Shown one piece after another: positions 10,262 through 21,300 of a stretch of 22,057 nt of DNA. This DNA is from Didymodactylos carnosus (lineage: Eukaryota > Rotifera > Eurotatoria > Philodinida > Philodinidae). The translations under genes were made by a program, and so were the position numbers. The stretch's first letter is position 1; every line of letters starts with the position of its first letter. The notes under the pieces are model-generated. The model made no database searches. It saw nothing but the letters and a program-made list of their open reading frames with translations, and had not been told where the DNA came from. The DNA lies in assembly GCA_905250885.1 (NCBI GenBank), contig CAJNOQ010002942.1, positions 1-22,057 on the forward strand, in the 5' to 3' direction.

Positions 10262-11027
10262 ATATTTGCTATTACTATTGTTTCTTTTTTTTGTTGAAAA
10301 CATCTTATTTGTCTCTAAAAGAAAAAAAAATGAATGAATTATTCTTAAACTCAATGATGTAATTAATCGAATGAAAGCAAAAATAGTACGAAATGGTATG
10401 CAGATTTCCTCAACAATTGCCGAGAGATAGTTCTATTCCATTTTCAATATTTTTCGTGCATTGATTCACTTTTAACAAATATGAACATTATGCAATGGGC
10501 TGAGGTCACAGCAAAACGTTTTGAAAATCGGCGAAGCTCAAAAATATTTTCTTCTCCTCTACCTATCGAATTTTTCGTGTCAAGCAAAATTAAAGTCGAT
10601 CTTATTTTGAACGCGAATAAGATAACAGGTAAAAGCAATAAATAACAGACATGATCTAAAAGCATAAAAAAAACTATTTTCTCTATTCACTTTTCAATCC
10701 AAAACTGAAACAAATGTTGTTCAAGTTAAGAGCAATCCATTCTCTTCTCATATAAATGGGTCAAAACACACATTTAAACAAAATGTGAAAGCTAAAAATA
10801 GATCGGTCTCCAGAATCCATCGCCTATGATTATCTGTTCTATCCCGGACACTGGTATATATCATTTTAATTGTTATGAGTAGGAAATATAGATCTAACCA
10901 TTTTCCAGTAGCTCAATTTTGTACTTTTAAAAACGAAAATATATTCATTTCTTTTTTCCTGGAAACTTGACATTGTTTTTTTTTTTCGTTTTTGTACTAC
11001 TATATCTTATTTTTCGTACTATTTCAT
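10262..11027. other. Intergenic region between the TRMT2-like and type I membrane-protein genes
   Basis: About 770 bp with no supported gene. It should contain the 3' UTR of the TRMT2-like gene and the promoter of the membrane-protein gene. A minus-strand ORF at 10444-10665 has no recognisable features. A T-rich run precedes the membrane-protein start around 10975-10995. Confidence 0.45.
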
Positions 11028-11774
11028 ATGTATTTTCTATTAACTATTATTATATTTTCTTTCTCTGTTGATTGGGACAAAGGTCACATTTATACAGTAG
11101 ATTTCAAATGTTCTACAAAAATGACATCACCTGACATTGTTCAGATCTGTTTAAAACAATTTTCATTAAAATTTTGTTTCAATTATTTCTGTGAATTTTA
11201 TCCATCAATGACATCAAGGTTAAAAATGCAAAAGAAATTATTACAAATATTTTTATTAATTCCCAAACTTTTTAAACAATATGCTATTTATGATGTGAAA
11301 AGGAATTCATTCAATTTTAAGAAATTACTTCGAAGAAAAAAACGATTTTTATTTTCATCAGAATTTGATGCTAATTCATTGAAAGACATTATAAATGGAT
11401 TTGAACAGTCTAACTATGACATTGATTATTATGATAATGGTAAAGAGACTGAGTCACAAGTCACCATTATAGCCCAACGAAAAACAACTGAAAAAAAACG
11501 AAAGAAAACTACAAAATCGACCACAATCAAAGCTATTGTACGATCAAAACATTCGTCTGATACCGTATTCATTATCATTATTATTGTTGTACTGTTAGTT
11601 GCTATATTTCTTCCTATTATAATTGGTGGATACATTTTCTATCTGAATTGGAGTAGACAAGGACGAATTTGTAAACTAGTTCCTATTGAATTTCTCGCAA
11701 AAGACTCCATCAGTGAATTGACACCGTCGACAAGCACGCAGTCATCAATAATAAAAACAGTAATAGAAGAGTAA
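11028..11774 (+). CDS. Type I membrane protein with signal peptide, 248 residues
   Basis: The first ATG in the open frame is at 11028; the frame extends upstream to about 10992 without an ATG. Residues 1-14 (MYFLLTIIIFSFSV) form a signal peptide. Next comes a small domain with four cysteines at 28, 41, 50 and 55 that could form two disulfides. Residues 68-110 are basic and contain LLRRKKRFLF, a polybasic site (102-106) of the kind cut by furin-like proprotein convertases. Residues 111-175 are polar, Tyr/Asp-rich then Lys/Thr-rich. Residues 180-206 are a strong transmembrane helix (VFIIIIIVVLLVAIFLPIII and on). The cytoplasmic tail of about 42 residues is Ser/Thr-rich and ends TVIEE. The gene has no intron in this span and converges on the gene at 11985-17086. 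I do not recognise the family; it could be a receptor or a cleavable surface precursor. Confidence 0.72.
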   Translation: MYFLLTIIIFSFSVDWDKGHIYTVDFKCSTKMTSPDIVQICLKQFSLKFCFNYFCEFYPSMTSRLKMQKKLLQIFLLIPKLFKQYAIYDVKRNSFNFKKLLRRKKRFLFSSEFDANSLKDIINGFEQSNYDIDYYDNGKETESQVTIIAQRKTTEKKRKKTTKSTTIKAIVRSKHSSDTVFIIIIIVVLLVAIFLPIIIGGYIFYLNWSRQGRICKLVPIEFLAKDSISELTPSTSTQSSIIKTVIEE

Positions 11775-11984
11775 CGACAATAACAAAGATATACATTAAT
11801 TTCTTCTAATGCAACTCAATATGTTTATGGAGTCGTTTATTTCCACGACGAACGTTATAGACTATGAAAACTTAATTTCTTTTGTGCTTGGTAATTTACT
11901 GTTCTATATATTGAAAGGATTTATAGTCGTACAAAAATAGAAAAAAAAAAGATTAATTTTAGCAATAAAAAAACAACAATTCTA
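11775..11984. other. Convergent 3' intergenic spacer
   Basis: Only 210 bp separate the stop codons of the plus-strand membrane-protein gene and the minus-strand VGWxYRYR gene, so both 3' UTRs must be short or overlap here. It is A/T-homopolymer-rich, and an AATAAA on the plus strand at about 11965 could serve the membrane-protein gene. Confidence 0.5.
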
Positions 11985-14900
11985 CTATTTGGGCTCATTT
12001 TTATCATTTTCTAGATCAAATACATCGTGTACACTTTCTTTAGCATTCTCATAATATTTATTCATTTTTTTAATGGGTGATTGAAGAAATCCTTGTGAAT
12101 CCTCGGATTTTTTATCTTTTTTTTGATTGTCATCGTCATCTTCTTCTTCTTCTTCTTCCCCATCACTATTATCATTATCGTCATCATCACTGCTTTCTTC
12201 TTCACTATCAGTCTCATTGCCCGTTTGATCTTTCTCATCATCATTCGTTTGTGTTTTCTGTTGTTGATTTAATTTTGAATTTTCAAGTATATCTTCATTC
12301 GCTTCATTGGTTTCTTCGGCTATTTTCTTTGACGAAATGTCATCATTTGGATGTTTTAAAAATTTTTCTGCTTCTTTTTTAACCGTTTCAACGATTGGTT
12401 GCTGTATAATAGTTTCACCAACATCATTTACTTTTTCAACAACATTATTTACTTTTTCAACAACATCATCTTTTACTTTATCAACAACATCAGATAATTT
12501 TAAATTTTCACGAACGGGTACCTTTGTTTCGGTAGGGTTTGTTTTAGAAGTTGTTTCAGATGATTCTCGATTATTATTATTGGATTCAACAGGCGTCTTA
12601 TCAGTGTTTTTGGTTTTTGTTTGATCATCAGTAATAATCTGTTTCAAATGTAGATGATTTGGCGGTTTTGGCGGTTCAACTTTTTCATTAGTGAATGTTT
12701 GAGGCACGCCATGATCAATGGTTGATTTCACTGTATTACTACTCTGTTTCCCACTATCAATATCAGATGATGTTCCAATTGATGTTTTTGTTTTATTTCG
12801 ATGTCGTGAGGGTTTTGTTTCTTTTCCAATCAGATGAAAACGTTTTTTCATATTCTTCTTTTTTGTTTCAACACCAATGACCTTTTTCACAGGTGTTTCT
12901 TCTTCATCGTAATGTTGTACCTGTTCATCGATCAGTACCTTACGACGATGAGGTGCTTTCTTCCGTTTTGGTGTAATGGTATTACTACTACTTCCGCTAG
13001 CATCAGCAGTGTCATGTTTTGGAACTTGAGTTGTTGTAGATGTTGGAGGTGTGGCGATCGTGGTGGCTGTTGTTGCTTTTTTCATGATTTTTTTCAATGT
13101 TTCATCAATCGGTTTATCATTATCATCATCGGATACGAGTCTCGAGGCTTTTGTACGAATAAATTGTTTGGCCCGTTGCTCTTTTTTTGTTCTCAACTTC
13201 TTCTTTTGCACTGGTGGTTTCTCTTCTTGTTTTTGTTGACTTACTTCATCATCTGTATCATCACAAAATGGCATGCCTATGGGTAATTGACAGAGAGACT
13301 TATGAAGTGCTGGTAATAGTTCATGAAGAACATAATTATAGGACATGAAAAAATATTCATAAAACGGTGTCTCTTTTATATCTTCGATATTCAAAATTTT
13401 TTCAATTTGTTCTTCTATTTGTTTCATTTTTTGTTTTGGTTTACGTTTTCTCGTTCGAGTTGGTTCGGGTGTTGTTTCATTCGAAGGCTTCTTACTTCTT
13501 AAACGTTTACCTCCATCTGTTCGCGACGTCGCATTCCGAGTTTCATCTAATTTTCGTCGTATACGGTATCTGTAGGCCCATCCTACCTCTTTTTGTTCCG
13601 GTGTTAAATTAGCAAGAATCGGATCCAATTTATCCTTATCATTAATAACTTTTGCAGATAAAGTTTTTTTCGTTGAAGTTGTTCCGTCGAGTTTTTCTTG
13701 TTTTTGTGCTTCTAACATTTTTGATACTCGATATCGATATTTCCAACCAACGATCTTCTTTTTCTGATCTTCTAGTAGTTGTTGTTGCTGTTGATCAACA
13801 TCCGGTTTTTTTGTTATTGGTTTTTTCAATCTTTTTCCTCCAGGAGCATCCGTTGTTACAGGTGTTACTAAAAGTAGCTTGGTTTTAGATTAGAATAAAA
13901 AACAACATTTATCATTCTTACATGGTTGTTGTCGTTTAAGATCGTCTAATTTTCTACGAATTCGATATCTATATTCCCATCCTACGTTTTTCTCCTCCTT
14001 TGACAATTTTCCTAAATCTGAATTCAAATCATTTTCCCATTCAATGCATTCATCATCATCATCTTTTTTGGAGGCGGAACCATCTAACTTTCTGGCTAAT
14101 TCTAATTTATCATCTAATTTTTTCTTTTCCTTAGCTTTTCGTCGTTCTTCTTCATCATCAATATAAACACCATTTCGTTTAGCTTCTAACATTTTTGATA
14201 CTCGATAACGATATCGAAATCCCACATTTGGTTTGATGACCTAAAATGATAATTAATAAATTATCTTCAAAGAATATTTACATATAATTACCGTTTCTTC
14301 TTTATCTTCTTTTGATATAGTATTTTCTTTTGATCCAGCAATTGTTCGATCTTTTCTTAATTTTTTTCTACCACTAAGTTCTTGTGGTGTTTTACGTTGA
14401 ATAGCTTTTAGACCTTGTTTTAATCTATCTTGATCTTCTCGTATATTTTGTCGTAATGAATCAATATATCGACTAACACGATAACGAAATTGCCAGCCAA
14501 CACGAGGTTTATAAAGACCATTTTCATATGATTTAACAATATCTTGTGGCTCTGTTGGCTCTTCAAATAAATCTTTCTTCTTCTTTTTTCGAATATATGC
14601 TTTTTCTTCTTCATCTTGATCAATGTCCTCTTCCTCATCAAGCTCTTCAGCTTCTTTCTCTTCTCGTATTGTCTGTTTTTTGGCTAATAAGTGACGTTTC
14701 ATAAATAAATTATCTAGTTGAATAGCTGATGCTTTTGGTACAAATTCTTGCGTTATCAGAACAGAATCAACTTTTTCATTTATATTTAACATCGATGATT
14801 GTCTAAAATGAGAATACTGATGGTTATAGATACGTTTTTTTTCTAGATACTTAATAGTGTACTCACTGATCAAAGATGCCATCGACGTGAATGTTATCAT

Positions 14901-17086
14901 AATGTTGTAAAAGTTTTCGTTTATGAACTCGATTGGTTGCTTGATTAACTGATTTTTTTTTTTTACCCTGTTTATTCTTTTGTTTGCCAGCTGATCGCTG
15001 TTGTGCATCAATATATCGACTAATTCTATATCGATATTGCCACTGAAAATCAATTTAAATAGAGTATAAATTAATCACGTTTAATAGATTAAAAATATTC
15101 TTTAACTTACTCCAACTCGGGGCTTATCTACTACTGCATTGTTTGCAGTTGTTTTATTTTGTTTTTGCTTTTTATTTTTTGTTGTTTTTGACGATACAAC
15201 GGCTAATAATCCTCGTTTGGGTACACTTGATGAGTAAATAAGATCATAATCCAATTGTCGATTATCATTTTCACATTGATTATGATCAATACATTGTTTA
15301 TTAATTACTTTGTCTAAATGTACTAACTTTTTCTCACCTAAATCATTCAAATATAAATCAATTTCATAATCTGTAATATCATTATAAACAATTGTATCGT
15401 GATCATTGTCTAGAGTAGATAATATTTTTCGTTTTTGATGTGGTACATCATCGGTTTCTTGTCGTTCACCTTCTTCTAATACATGATTTCGTGAAACAAA
15501 AGTACTTTCTGTAGTATCATTTTCTAAAATATCATCTGCTAATTGAAACATATTTTTAACAAAATGATAGGCACGTCCAACGACATTTTCATTTTTACTA
15601 CTACCATTTAAAAATTCCAAATCATCAACTGGAATATGTTGATCACCATTATTCATCACTATTTCTCTATCAACTACCACTGGCACTTTTTTCTTTGGAG
15701 TTGATGTCGTCGATCGAACTGGTGGTGGAATTTCATTTACTTGCTCCTTTTTCTTTTGTATCGTATTTTGAATGAACGCTGGTACAATAGGAGTATTATG
15801 ATCGTTCAATTTTTGTTTGCTCTTTTTCTCTTCTTCTGCAGCTGCTACTGTAGCTGCGATCGTCTTTAGTTTTGGTAATTTTTTTTTTCGTGAATGTTTA
15901 TCTTCTTCTTCTTCTTCTTCACGTTTATTTTTTCGTTTGGAAGACGATGAAGAATGTTTTTCTTTCGAGCTTTTAGTTTTTGTTGATAATTTTGTAGAAT
16001 TTTTAACTTTTGAAGATTTTTCAGCAATATCATTATTATTATTATTAATATGTAAAATTGCACGACAACGGTCTTTATCTAGATCATTAATCGTTGCACT
16101 AGACTTTTTGGATGATTTTCCTTTTACGGATTGTCCTTTTAATAATGTTATTGTACTATTGGGTTTATTTTTTGTTACATTTCGTTTATGATGTTGTGGT
16201 TTGAGAAGTTTTTTCGCATTTTTCTTCTCTTCTTTTAAACGTTTTAATTCTTGAAGTTCTTGTTTAGTATATAATTTTGACTTCAATAATTTACTATATG
16301 AGCGAACTTTACGACCAAGTTCACTGGCTGTTTGTGGACGAATATATACCGTTAAACCGGTACTAGAGGAGGATGACGGCTTTGTATATTGTTGTTGTTG
16401 ATGTTCTTTTGGTTTAGCATGTGAAAAATGCTCGGACGATTTTTTCTCGTTACTACCACCGAGAAAAAATAGACGACGACATGTCGGACATGTGGAAGAT
16501 AATGTCTAAAAATGTAAAAAGAGTAGAATGAAATTGTACTAAGAATAAATTAAGGTGTAAAAATGCTTACAGTGTATTATGAAAACAATGACTTATAAAA
16601 TAAGATACGATAAAGCAGCTATGTGAGAGAAGCAAGTTTGGATGAATCCGTATAAAGCAGTCCTATGTGAAACATATATTCTTACAATTATCGTTTGAAA
16701 AAGCGCTATGTTCTTCTATTTTCCTCAATGTTTGAAACTAGTAGTCAAGTAGACAGTTTCCAAAATCTCAAAATAAGAAAATGTGCCATTCAACTTAAGT
16801 TCACTGCAATCATTTTGAAAAGATCGAAATTAGATCGGTATATCGAACGACAGATGAGAAAATAAACTTTATTTTATTTAACAGTTCATATTTTTTACTG
16901 ATTTATTTGCTTTTCGTAAGAAGAAAACCTGTCCATATCAATTAGTTTTTAGTTGAACATTTGCAAATTTGATAGTCACATGATACTTACAACATAGCTT
17001 GTTTCGTTGTCAGGTAATGCATATAACGAGAGAACAACATAAAGAAATATTATAAATAGCGTTGTCATTTGCCGCTTGATATACAT
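11985..17086 (-). CDS. Secreted-looking charged protein with six VGWxYRYR modules (six exons, 1459 residues)
   Basis: The exons in transcription order are 16991-17086, 15111-16505, 14867-15042, 14292-14802, 13922-14240 and 11985-13867. They total 4380 nt, and all joins keep the frame. Exon 1 encodes a signal peptide (hydrophobic residues 9-23, ending LSLYA) and then LPDNETSYV; exon 2 opens TLSSTCPTCRRLFFLGG. Six copies of a module with consensus VGWxYRYR(V/I)(S/R)(R/K) start at residues 496, 657, 732, 812, 872 and 927. Several are followed by a basic GGKRL(R/K)KK-like tail (for example APGGKRLKKPITKK and TDGGKRLRSKKP). Long low-complexity Lys/Glu/Ser/Thr spacers surround them. Around residues 970-1030 there is a hydrophobic helical patch with a Cys pair (SLCQLPIGMPFC). 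An amphipathic VDKVKDDVVEKVNNVVEKVN helix and an Asp/Glu tract (about 1388-1413) precede the C-terminus. I do not recognise the module. The signal peptide argues for secretion; without exon 1 the Lys/Glu composition would look nuclear. Function unknown. Confidence 0.8.
12100..12230 (-). repeat. Acidic low-complexity coding tract (Asp/Glu)
   Basis: Runs of GAA/GAT/GAC-type codons on the minus strand encode alternating Glu and Asp blocks near the C-terminus of the VGWxYRYR protein. On the plus strand they appear as TTC/ATC microsatellite-like sequence and create spurious antisense ORFs. Confidence 0.8.
13545..15116 (-). repeat. Six diverged coding repeats, VGWxYRYR module
   Basis: The copies, given as the 14-residue core and in transcription order, are 15111-15116 joined to 15007-15042 (VGWQYRYRISRYID), 14460-14501 (VGWQFRYRVSRYID), 14184-14225 (VGFRYRYRVSKMLE), 13944-13985 (VGWEYRYRIRRKLD), 13710-13751 (VGWKYRYRVSKMLE) and 13545-13586 (VGWAYRYRIRRKLD). 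Copies 1-2 share SRYID. Copies 3 and 5 share RVSKMLEA. Copies 4 and 6 share RIRRKLD. The pattern AA-BC-BC suggests duplication of single copies and then of a two-copy block. Confidence 0.9.
16506..16990 (-). other. Intron 1 of the VGWxYRYR gene
   Basis: A 485-bp intron with donor GTAAGTATC at 16990-16982 and acceptor TTTTTAG at 16506-16512. It separates the signal-peptide exon from the body of the protein and is much longer than the gene's other introns (about 50-75 bp). No ORF is seen inside it. First introns are often regulatory, but no specific element was recognised. Confidence 0.65.
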
Positions 17087-17107
17087 GTTGTTGTTGTTGT
17101 TGTTGTG
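17087..17107 (-). repeat. (CAA)7 leader directly upstream of the VGWxYRYR start codon
   Basis: On the minus strand seven CAA triplets run directly into ATG at 17086. An unstructured CAA-rich 5' leader is known to favour scanning and initiation. It may equally be a simple microsatellite. Confidence 0.75.
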
Positions 17108-17137
17108 ATTATGGCAAGAGGTTTGTAATAAAAAAAG

Positions 17138-17145
17138 TATAAATA
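17138..17145 (-). promoter_or_regulatory. Possible TATA box for the VGWxYRYR gene
   Basis: On the minus strand the octamer reads TATTTATA, about 52-59 nt upstream of the ATG. That would place transcription start near the CAA repeat and give a very short leader. Such strings are frequent in AT-rich DNA, so this is weak. Confidence 0.25.
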
Positions 17146-17668
17146 CAAAAAAAAAAATAATAAACTAATAACTATTTTTTTCCTATGTATGAGAAATTTA
17201 GGTTGGCACGATGATATCCTCCTTATTTGTTTGTCTGGAGTAAATTAGAACCATCGTTCAAATTGTGATATGATTATTGGGTTTTTTTCTTGTTTTTTGC
17301 AAGAACTATAATAAATATCTTCCAGAATCATAATTGAATGGATTTAGAGTCTAATGACACTGTCTTCTTATGTGATATGTGTGCGGATTTTGTTCCTTTT
17401 CCTTAGTATATATATATAATATATAAATAAATATAAAATATATCAAGAGACAAAAGAAAAAGAAATTCGGTAAAAATGCTACTACATAATAATGATAATA
17501 ATAATCATGTTAAACTAATAATCATAATAGACTGGTGCCATAAATACGTACATAGAGGAAAAAACACCTTCAAAACAAAAGATTTATCTCTCTTTATTGT
17601 TTTTCTTCTAGCTTACGATTCTTTTTTTTGTAATTAACAAATAGCAAGCAAATAGTAACAAAAGAAAT

Positions 17669-17706
17669 GATAATAATAATAATAACAACAACAACAACAA
17701 CAACAA
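17669..17706. repeat. (AAT)n-(AAC)n compound microsatellite
   Basis: A run of TAA triplets changes directly into a run of CAA triplets, ending in CAACAAAATA. It is a plain compound microsatellite in non-coding DNA. Confidence 0.9.
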
Positions 17707-18336
17707 AATACAGCTATTATTTAAGAGAAGAAGAATATTATATATAATGGATGATGCGATATCAATGTTAATAGTAAGGATTCCGGTCCTTCGTTCTTTT
17801 CTTCTTCTTTTTTATGAAACAATAAAAAATCTGGAAATGCTTTTCTCGTCGTCGTTCTTCTATTTTTTTTTTGGTCATTAACCAAGCGATGACAGCAACA
17901 ACCACCTCTCTCTTTAAGTAACCACACTGCTAACATTTTCATCAGTGATATAGAAGGATATTTCTGGGTATGGCAAAAAACGTTTTTTATTATATATAAA
18001 GGATAGAAGGGATATATGTACATATTTACAGTACATATTACTGGTATAAAAAAAAGCATCTTGTGGCTTTTTCCCCTTCTTTTCTTTCATATATGCGGCA
18101 TAGTACACATTTTGTAGCCGTGGTAATAATATCAAGTTTCTCACAGACATCTGACATGGAAAATGAGTTGTTACTATTTAAGATATTTTGAATGGTGTGG
18201 CAGACACATGTGTAGGATGTTCGTGTTTGTGTAATCAAACGTTTAACTCAAAACTTATCAGTCATAAATTAAGAAACAAAACCTGTCATCATTGTAGGTA
18301 AACAATATAGCAATCATACGACCTACATACTGACAT

Positions 18337-18363
18337 GTCTAACGAGCATTCAATTTTTCAGCA
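18337..18363 (+). repeat. 27-bp repeat, left copy of an inverted pair
   Basis: The repeat begins GTCTAACGAGC and ends TTTTTCAGCA. Its exact reverse complement occurs at 22031-22057. Sequence inside the two copies stops matching immediately after the 27 bp. This is compatible with terminal inverted repeats of a DNA transposon of about 3.7 kb, or with two copies of a dispersed repeat in opposite orientation. Confidence 0.7.
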
Positions 18364-21300
18364 CATCCCAATCATTAACAGAAAGCTCATTACGCATATT
18401 ATTATCTATTTCATTTTTTTCTTCTTTGCAAAGTAAAGAATTTCTTCATATCTGAAAGCATATCTGATACAATAATCTTTTGTTCATATGTCAAAAATCT
18501 GCTGCTTTAATAAAAAGAAGTTTCGTAAATTGTTCAGTTATCTTTCTTATCTATTTGTGAAAACCGTAATGAATCAGGTTGTAGTACACACCCATCATAT
18601 TATCATCTATTAGAATTATTTTTTACAGACGTATATTGTTTAATAATTTTAAGTTAGTAATACTGAATATGCATATAACAGTTTGCTCTTTTCATCGTTA
18701 TTGACTAGCGATTCTTGTTCATATCTAATAATATTATTCATATTTTCGATGATAACTGTCGTGATCGCCTATTCTTCGTAATATAATTGTTTTTTTCAGC
18801 TCTACTACCAATTTCAAAATATAATAACTCTAGTTGTGTTTTGAATAATTCGAGAACGATGATAGATACAGGATTGCGACTTTCACTCGCCGAAAGAAGT
18901 AACTTGATCGCATATTTTTTAACAGAAGTAGTCTTCAAAATTGTATAATTTCAAGATCGATAACCTCACGTGTCTTCTTCAAAATACGAATCCTTTGACC
19001 TACACATTTTTATTATTCGACCGGATTTCATAGGACTGGTACGAGATCACGCGTGTGAACTGTAAAAATGAATAAAACTCTAGATGAAGTTTTAGCATGT
19101 GTGCAGTTTAATTTGTTCTTCATGATGATAGTGCGAATCAGCAAAGAAATCGTCGTCATAGGCTAAATTTCTAGCCACAACTTCGATCTGATTTTTGAAA
19201 ATTCTTTTGGGTATTAAGTTCAGTTTTTGAATTCTTTCTGTATTCTGTACCTAAAAGACGCTGCTGCGGACATATTGTGAAGCTTCCAGCTCATTTTGAT
19301 CCATTTTGAGTGATTTATGAATGTTTTAGTATTCAGTGAAGCAAACCTAAAGCAGCATATTCTCGAAAGAATAGACTTTCACTAGGATAGCCAACCTCTT
19401 TTGAAAAACAGATACTTCCAAGAGACCCGGTGCGGTTTATAACCATGCTGATTGAATTTATTAAACTATTAAATAGTTGCAATTTGTTCGAAGCTAAGTT
19501 GGATGAGCTAAATTTTAATTTTCTTTTGAAGTTGATGAGCGCTTAAGGTCAAGTAAAAGGTCTTATTTGACTTTCGGTTGTTGAATAGAAATAAGGTGTC
19601 TGTAAACTACATGAAAACACCCAATTTTAGAACCGAAGATCATACAAACGTGTTATTCAACTACATTAGAATTCTCTTCAGGATAGTTAAAGAACTTTCA
19701 TCAGTTTATAGCTTTGAGATGTTGTTTGATTTGAGTTGATTGATTATTATGAGTGCGAGGGAATCGTTTGCAAGAATCTATAAGCCTTAGTTTCCTTTAA
19801 TGTTTATTTAACCTTTTCTATAATCAACTACATATAGTACCAAGGGACATCTGTGTCTCGTGCATTTTAATTATCATCTCTTATTAACTATTATCTAGAG
19901 ACTTCGTTATACCGTCAACTGTATCTCTCTTTGTTGTGATATTTCAATGTATCTTAAGAAACATTTCAGAACTGCTCTGCCGGTGTCTATCCTTTTTCTA
20001 ATAAAAAATTCAGTTTGTTTTACATTTTGTAGCATCGGTTCTTTCGATTGTATTATGTATACGAACGTGCAGATATATATTGATATTCTTGTAGAAAAAG
20101 ATGGATTTCAGCTTTCTCGAATAGGCATGTACTCTAAAAGATTAGACAATGATTATGAATTATTAGATAGATGAATTATTTTATAATGAACATATCTAGT
20201 GCTGTCAGATATTTATTCAGTTATTTTTCTAGCTTCATTTTATTTTCAATTAGTTTTCTTTGGATGGATTCTGAAGTCCATCAAATGAGATCTGCTTAGT
20301 ACTGCGTCTCAATATTCAACCAGATATTTCCTGGAACAAGCGAAAAATGTTGAAATATCCGCTTACACGTGGAGCATAACATGTTAAAGATGTGCATATA
20401 TTCCGAGCTTTTTGAACTGCACTTGATTAATAACCAAGTTGGCAATAATTAAGTGCTCTATAAAGAATTGACCAAAACGTTTTACGTAGAGCACACTACG
20501 TGAAAGTATACTCCGGTATATCGTAAGGTATGTGGTATCTGAAGTCTGTAATAACCCTCTACCAGTACGGAGGTTCTAACATATTGCAAGGGAAAAAACA
20601 AAATATTGACGATGACTCATTGTTTTCAAGGCGTTCGTTTTATAAACTTCCTTCAAATCTGTTAGAACGACGTCAAAATACTCAAAATATTTGTGGCGTG
20701 TTTCAACTAGTGCATTTTAACGAGTTGAAAGGCGCGTTTGAAAGGAAATTTTAAATATAACCTGTTATAATCCATTACTTTGATACGTCTTTCTTCAATA
20801 CATTCGAACTAGTAACAAATTCGTTTTCATCACGTTAGAAGGCGTTATTTTATATTTTTTGTTTCGAATGCATTGGAGCTGTCGTTTAAATGGTGAAAGT
20901 TATTTCATGGATAAGCTAGCTAAAACTATCTCATTAGAATTCGAAGAAAAAGAAGTGACTGATATAAACAGACATTTAGTATCCCGTACAGATTCTGGCA
21001 TATTTGCACGTATATGATAACAGTATGAACTAATATTGGTTTATATGATCTTCACAACATTCGTAACATTTGTTTGTGCATTTAGCAACAGATGATGACT
21101 ACCTATGCTAGTTCGAATAATACAATATGAGCATGTGTTTATTAGTCAATGAAAACAAATGTTGAGGTGTGATTTTCTCGATGAATATTACCGTCATATT
21201 ATTCATATTGATTACTTTTTATATTAATTGTTTTAGATCACAAAATATTTAGGCGGGACTATTGAATATTCAATTAAGTACAGAATGCGGATACACAATC

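Larger units (their letters stand above)
17108..18336. other. Upstream region of the VGWxYRYR gene, low complexity, no gene
   Basis: About 1.2 kb of AT-rich sequence containing a TATATA/ATAAATA-rich stretch at about 17408-17445 and trinucleotide repeats (see separate entry). Minus-strand ORFs at 17721-18059 and 18038-18238 overlap each other, have ordinary length for random AT-rich DNA and no recognisable motif. This is the likely promoter region of the gene starting at 17086. Confidence 0.45.

Noticed and set aside
10992-11027. Extension of the membrane-protein ORF upstream of 11028
   Set aside because: The upstream codons contain no ATG (a TTG is the first candidate). Starting at the ATG at 11028 gives a normal signal peptide.
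12077-13888. Many plus-strand ORFs of 60-150 residues
   Set aside because: They are antisense shadows of the Lys/Glu/Asp-rich minus-strand exon 6. Their Phe/Leu/Ser/His-rich translations follow from reading the complementary low-complexity codons.
14803-15053. Alternative reading frame upstream of exon 4 beginning MIFSGNIDIELVD
   Set aside because: It conflicts with the frame that gives WQYRYRISRYID in exon 3, and it runs through a GTGAGT...TTTTAG intron (14803-14866).
15817-16191. Plus-strand ORF of 124 residues
   Set aside because: Antisense of exon 2 of the VGWxYRYR gene, with composition (FFF/SSSS/LLL) that mirrors Lys/Glu/Ser codons.
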